Shown here in pieces: positions 62,097 to 64,000 of a stretch of DNA of 64,000 bases. How positions within the stretch are numbered: position 1 is the stretch's first letter; every line of letters starts with the position of its first letter. The DNA is taken from positions 62,001 to 126,000 of the forward strand of contig NZ_JBHRTA010000061.1 in NCBI RefSeq assembly GCF_042646065.1. The letters are read 5' to 3'. Source of the DNA: Parapedobacter deserti. GTDB lineage: Bacteria; Bacteroidota; Bacteroidia; Sphingobacteriales; Sphingobacteriaceae. The notes under the pieces were generated by a model. It did no database searches, had not been told where the DNA came from, and saw nothing but the letters and a program-made list of their open reading frames with translations. Made by a program: the position numbers and the translations under genes.

Positions 62097-64000
62097 ATGG
62101 GTGTTACATTAATCAGAATAAAGAAAGCAGCGCTCGCCGCGCTGCTCATCCTGACCATCCACGTCGTGATGGCAACAGAACTGAAAACCGCTCAAACGCA
62201 GGTAACCATCAACGACAATGGATTTTACAGTTCCATCAAGGTTGCCGGACAGGAGATCCTCGGCGCAGGCGCTTACCCTATGCTATCGGCTGCCAAAGGC
62301 GATCAGATCATCCTGCCCCGCGCCCTGGAGGTGCAAGGCAAACGTTTTGTGCTCACCATGGAAGACGGGCAGAAAATCGAATTGCGGGTGGAGCAAAACC
62401 CCCAGGCCATTACCTATGAAATCACCCAAATTAGCGACGACTACCGCTTGGTGGTTTTCGGGCCGCTCAAAGTATCCCTGCATGAAGTGGTTGGCGAAAT
62501 TGTGGGCGTAGCGCAGCATGGCGATATCGCTTTTGGCATGCAGTCGCTCCACATTAAGACCAATGGGGGCATCCCCGAGGAATACGCCGCCGCCTACAGC
62601 GAGAAATTCGCATACACTGGGCCCGATACGGAGCTTTCCGTAGCCAGCATACCATTCCATAACCTGGCCGCTGTAGACGCCCAAGACGGCACGGTATTCC
62701 AGCTGTCTAGCCGTGACCGACAAATACTGGAGTACCGCAACGTACAGCAGGTGGAGCGCTCGCTCACGCTGCCCATTACCGGGCCGGATGCCCGTATCGT
62801 TGGATCAAAGATCGCCTTGTTCGGTGACCTGCGGACATCGATATTAAACCGGATTGGTCGGGTTGAGGTGGAGCAGGGGTTGCCCCATCCCATCATAGCG
62901 GGCGAGTGGGACAAGGAATCGCGCGCGGCCATGGGGTCCTACCTCATCTCCAATTTCTCCGAAGACGATTTTGATTTCGTATTAGACAAGGCTTCCATCG
63001 CTGGTTTCAAGAATGTGTATCACACCGATCCGTTTGAGACTTGGGGCCATTTTCAATGGAAACCCGGTTTTGTAAAGGGTGGCGACGAAGGCGTCAAAGC
63101 GCTGGTAGATCGCGCCAAGGCAAGGGGCATCCATGTAGGTGTGCATACCTTGACCAATTTTTTGACGACCAATGACCCTTACGTGACGCCAGTGCCCAGC
63201 AAGAAACTGCTCAAACAGGGCGAACTCACCTTGACTCATCCCCTTGATGCGACACAAACGGAGATCGAAATCATGCACTCCGATTTATTCGATGTACCCC
63301 TCACGCTCAATGCGATGCAAATCGGTGATGAGCTCATTACCTTTGGCAAGGTAACCCACTCGGGCGATCGGATCAAACTCACCGAATGCACGCGTGGTGC
63401 CTTTGGCACTAAAAAAGCAGCCCATGCGCAGGCAAGTACGCTCTATAAGCTGTGGGATTATCCCTATAAGACCTTGTTTCCGGACTTGGAACTACAGGAT
63501 GAGTTTGCGCACCGACTGGCTGAGATATTCAACAAAACGGGCCTCAAGCAAATCTCTTTTGATGGCTTGGAAGGAAGCATGTATACCGGCCATGATTATT
63601 ATGCCACGGCTCGCTTTATTACCGAGTATTACCGAACACTAAACGATAAGGTAGACCTCATCAATGACGCCAGCCGGCTGGACCACTACCTATGGCACAT
63701 CCATACCCGCATGAACTGGGGTGAGCCATGGGGTGAGGAAATGCGCAAGGGACAAGTAGAAAACCGGATCAAGAACCAAGATTTTTTCAGGCGAAACCTT
63801 TTCCCCCGTATGCTGGGTTGGTTTCTAGTCAGGTTGGCGGAGCGTAAATTCGAAGCCACCACATTGGAGGATTTGGAATGGGCTCTTTCCGAGTCGGCCG
63901 GTTTCGATTCAGGATATGCCATGAGCATCAACATGCGTACCCTCAAAAACCACGGGCAGATAGACCAGCTGCTGGAGGCCATGAAGAACTGGGATGAACT
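62097..64000 (+). CDS. Exported TIM-barrel-like hydrolase, N-terminal 634 residues (cut by window end)
   Basis: An exported protein running off the right edge. A signal peptide (KAALAALLILTIHVVMATE) is followed by an N-terminal beta-rich domain of about 240 residues, then a region that looks like a (beta/alpha)8 hydrolase barrel: LDKASIAGFKNVYHTDPFE, KARGIHVGVHTLTNFL and LKQISFDGLEGSMYTGHD, where Asp/Glu pairs near strand ends could be catalytic. A small beta insert (EIEIMHSDLFDVPLTLNA) interrupts the barrel. It resembles glycoside hydrolases of polysaccharide-utilisation loci, but no GH family is claimed. It starts 50 bases after SusD and is likely part of that locus. Confidence 0.65.
   Translation, partial: MGVTLIRIKKAALAALLILTIHVVMATELKTAQTQVTINDNGFYSSIKVAGQEILGAGAYPMLSAAKGDQIILPRALEVQGKRFVLTMEDGQKIELRVEQNPQAITYEITQISDDYRLVVFGPLKVSLHEVVGEIVGVAQHGDIAFGMQSLHIKTNGGIPEEYAAAYSEKFAYTGPDTELSVASIPFHNLAAVDAQDGTVFQLSSRDRQILEYRNVQQVERSLTLPITGPDARIVGSKIALFGDLRTSILNRIGRVEVEQGLPHPIIAGEWDKESRAAMGSYLISNFSEDDFDFVLDKASIAGFKNVYHTDPFETWGHFQWKPGFVKGGDEGVKALVDRAKARGIHVGVHTLTNFLTTNDPYVTPVPSKKLLKQGELTLTHPLDATQTEIEIMHSDLFDVPLTLNAMQIGDELITFGKVTHSGDRIKLTECTRGAFGTKKAAHAQASTLYKLWDYPYKTLFPDLELQDEFAHRLAEIFNKTGLKQISFDGLEGSMYTGHDYYATARFITEYYRTLNDKVDLINDASRLDHYLWHIHTRMNWGEPWGEEMRKGQVENRIKNQDFFRRNLFPRMLGWFLVRLAERKFEATTLEDLEWALSESAGFDSGYAMSINMRTLKNHGQIDQLLEAMKNWDE

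Overview
The window looks like a chromosome segment of a Bacteroidota bacterium, most likely a sphingobacterium (Parapedobacter/Pedobacter-like). The reasons are four SusC/SusD-type nutrient uptake loci, ECF sigma/FecR pairs, -7 promoter elements of the form TAnnTTTG, and a MauE/DUF6520 pair. This placement is inferred from gene content, not from a marker gene. No rRNA, tRNA, CRISPR array, integrase or intact transposase was seen.

Layout. 1-3078: the tail of a SusD gene followed by cyanophycinase, beta-aspartyl (isoaspartyl) peptidase and a second cyanophycinase, a tightly packed operon for import and breakdown of a beta-aspartyl polymer such as cyanophycin. 3266-9667: housekeeping and stress genes (DJ-1-like protein lacking its nucleophile, Gfo/Idh/MocA oxidoreductase, Smr protein, HxlR regulator with a palindromic site, VOC protein, DinB-like, Crp-like, quinone oxidoreductase). 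9965-13687: a small HTH protein, a four-gene phage-like cassette (unknown 251-aa protein, DUF5675, two small proteins of which one is holin-like) and a membrane-anchored LytTR-like regulator with a 21-bp-spaced direct repeat upstream. 13964-24142: AraC regulator and a complete polysaccharide-utilisation-type locus on the minus strand (sigma, FecR, SusC with STN domain, SusD, DUF1735/discoidin lipoprotein, beta-propeller sialidase-like lipoprotein). 24276-32768: a membrane protein, a MauE-DUF6520 fusion and a TlpA-SusC-SusD operon.

33563-48807 is an AT-rich defence island. It holds an XRE regulator, an HNH endonuclease and an AbiGi-like protein, then seven co-directional genes, six of whose neighbours overlap or nearly touch: HD-domain protein, ORC/CDC6-like P-loop ATPase, an unrecognised 317-aa protein, MORC-like GHKL ATPase, Z1 helicase-like protein, PD-(D/E)XK protein and AIPR protein. 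A convergent 5-cytosine methyltransferase and a Vsr-like endonuclease follow. The MORC/Z1/PD-(D/E)XK/AIPR/methyltransferase core matches the predicted MORC-type restriction systems of Iyer, Abhiman and Aravind. Its translational coupling to HD + ORC-like + unknown genes is the most interesting feature of the window.

48870-54710 is a decay zone: two convergent genes broken at one point (one is DUF1016/YhcG), a hipA-family toxin killed by frameshift and stop next to an intact hipB, and a duplicated two-gene operon (594-aa zinc-ribbon/cold-shock-like protein plus 253-aa protein) in which each copy has lost a different gene. An ExbD gene lies between the copies. 55199-64000: a second sigma/FecR/SusC/SusD locus ending in a secreted hydrolase-like protein cut by the window edge.
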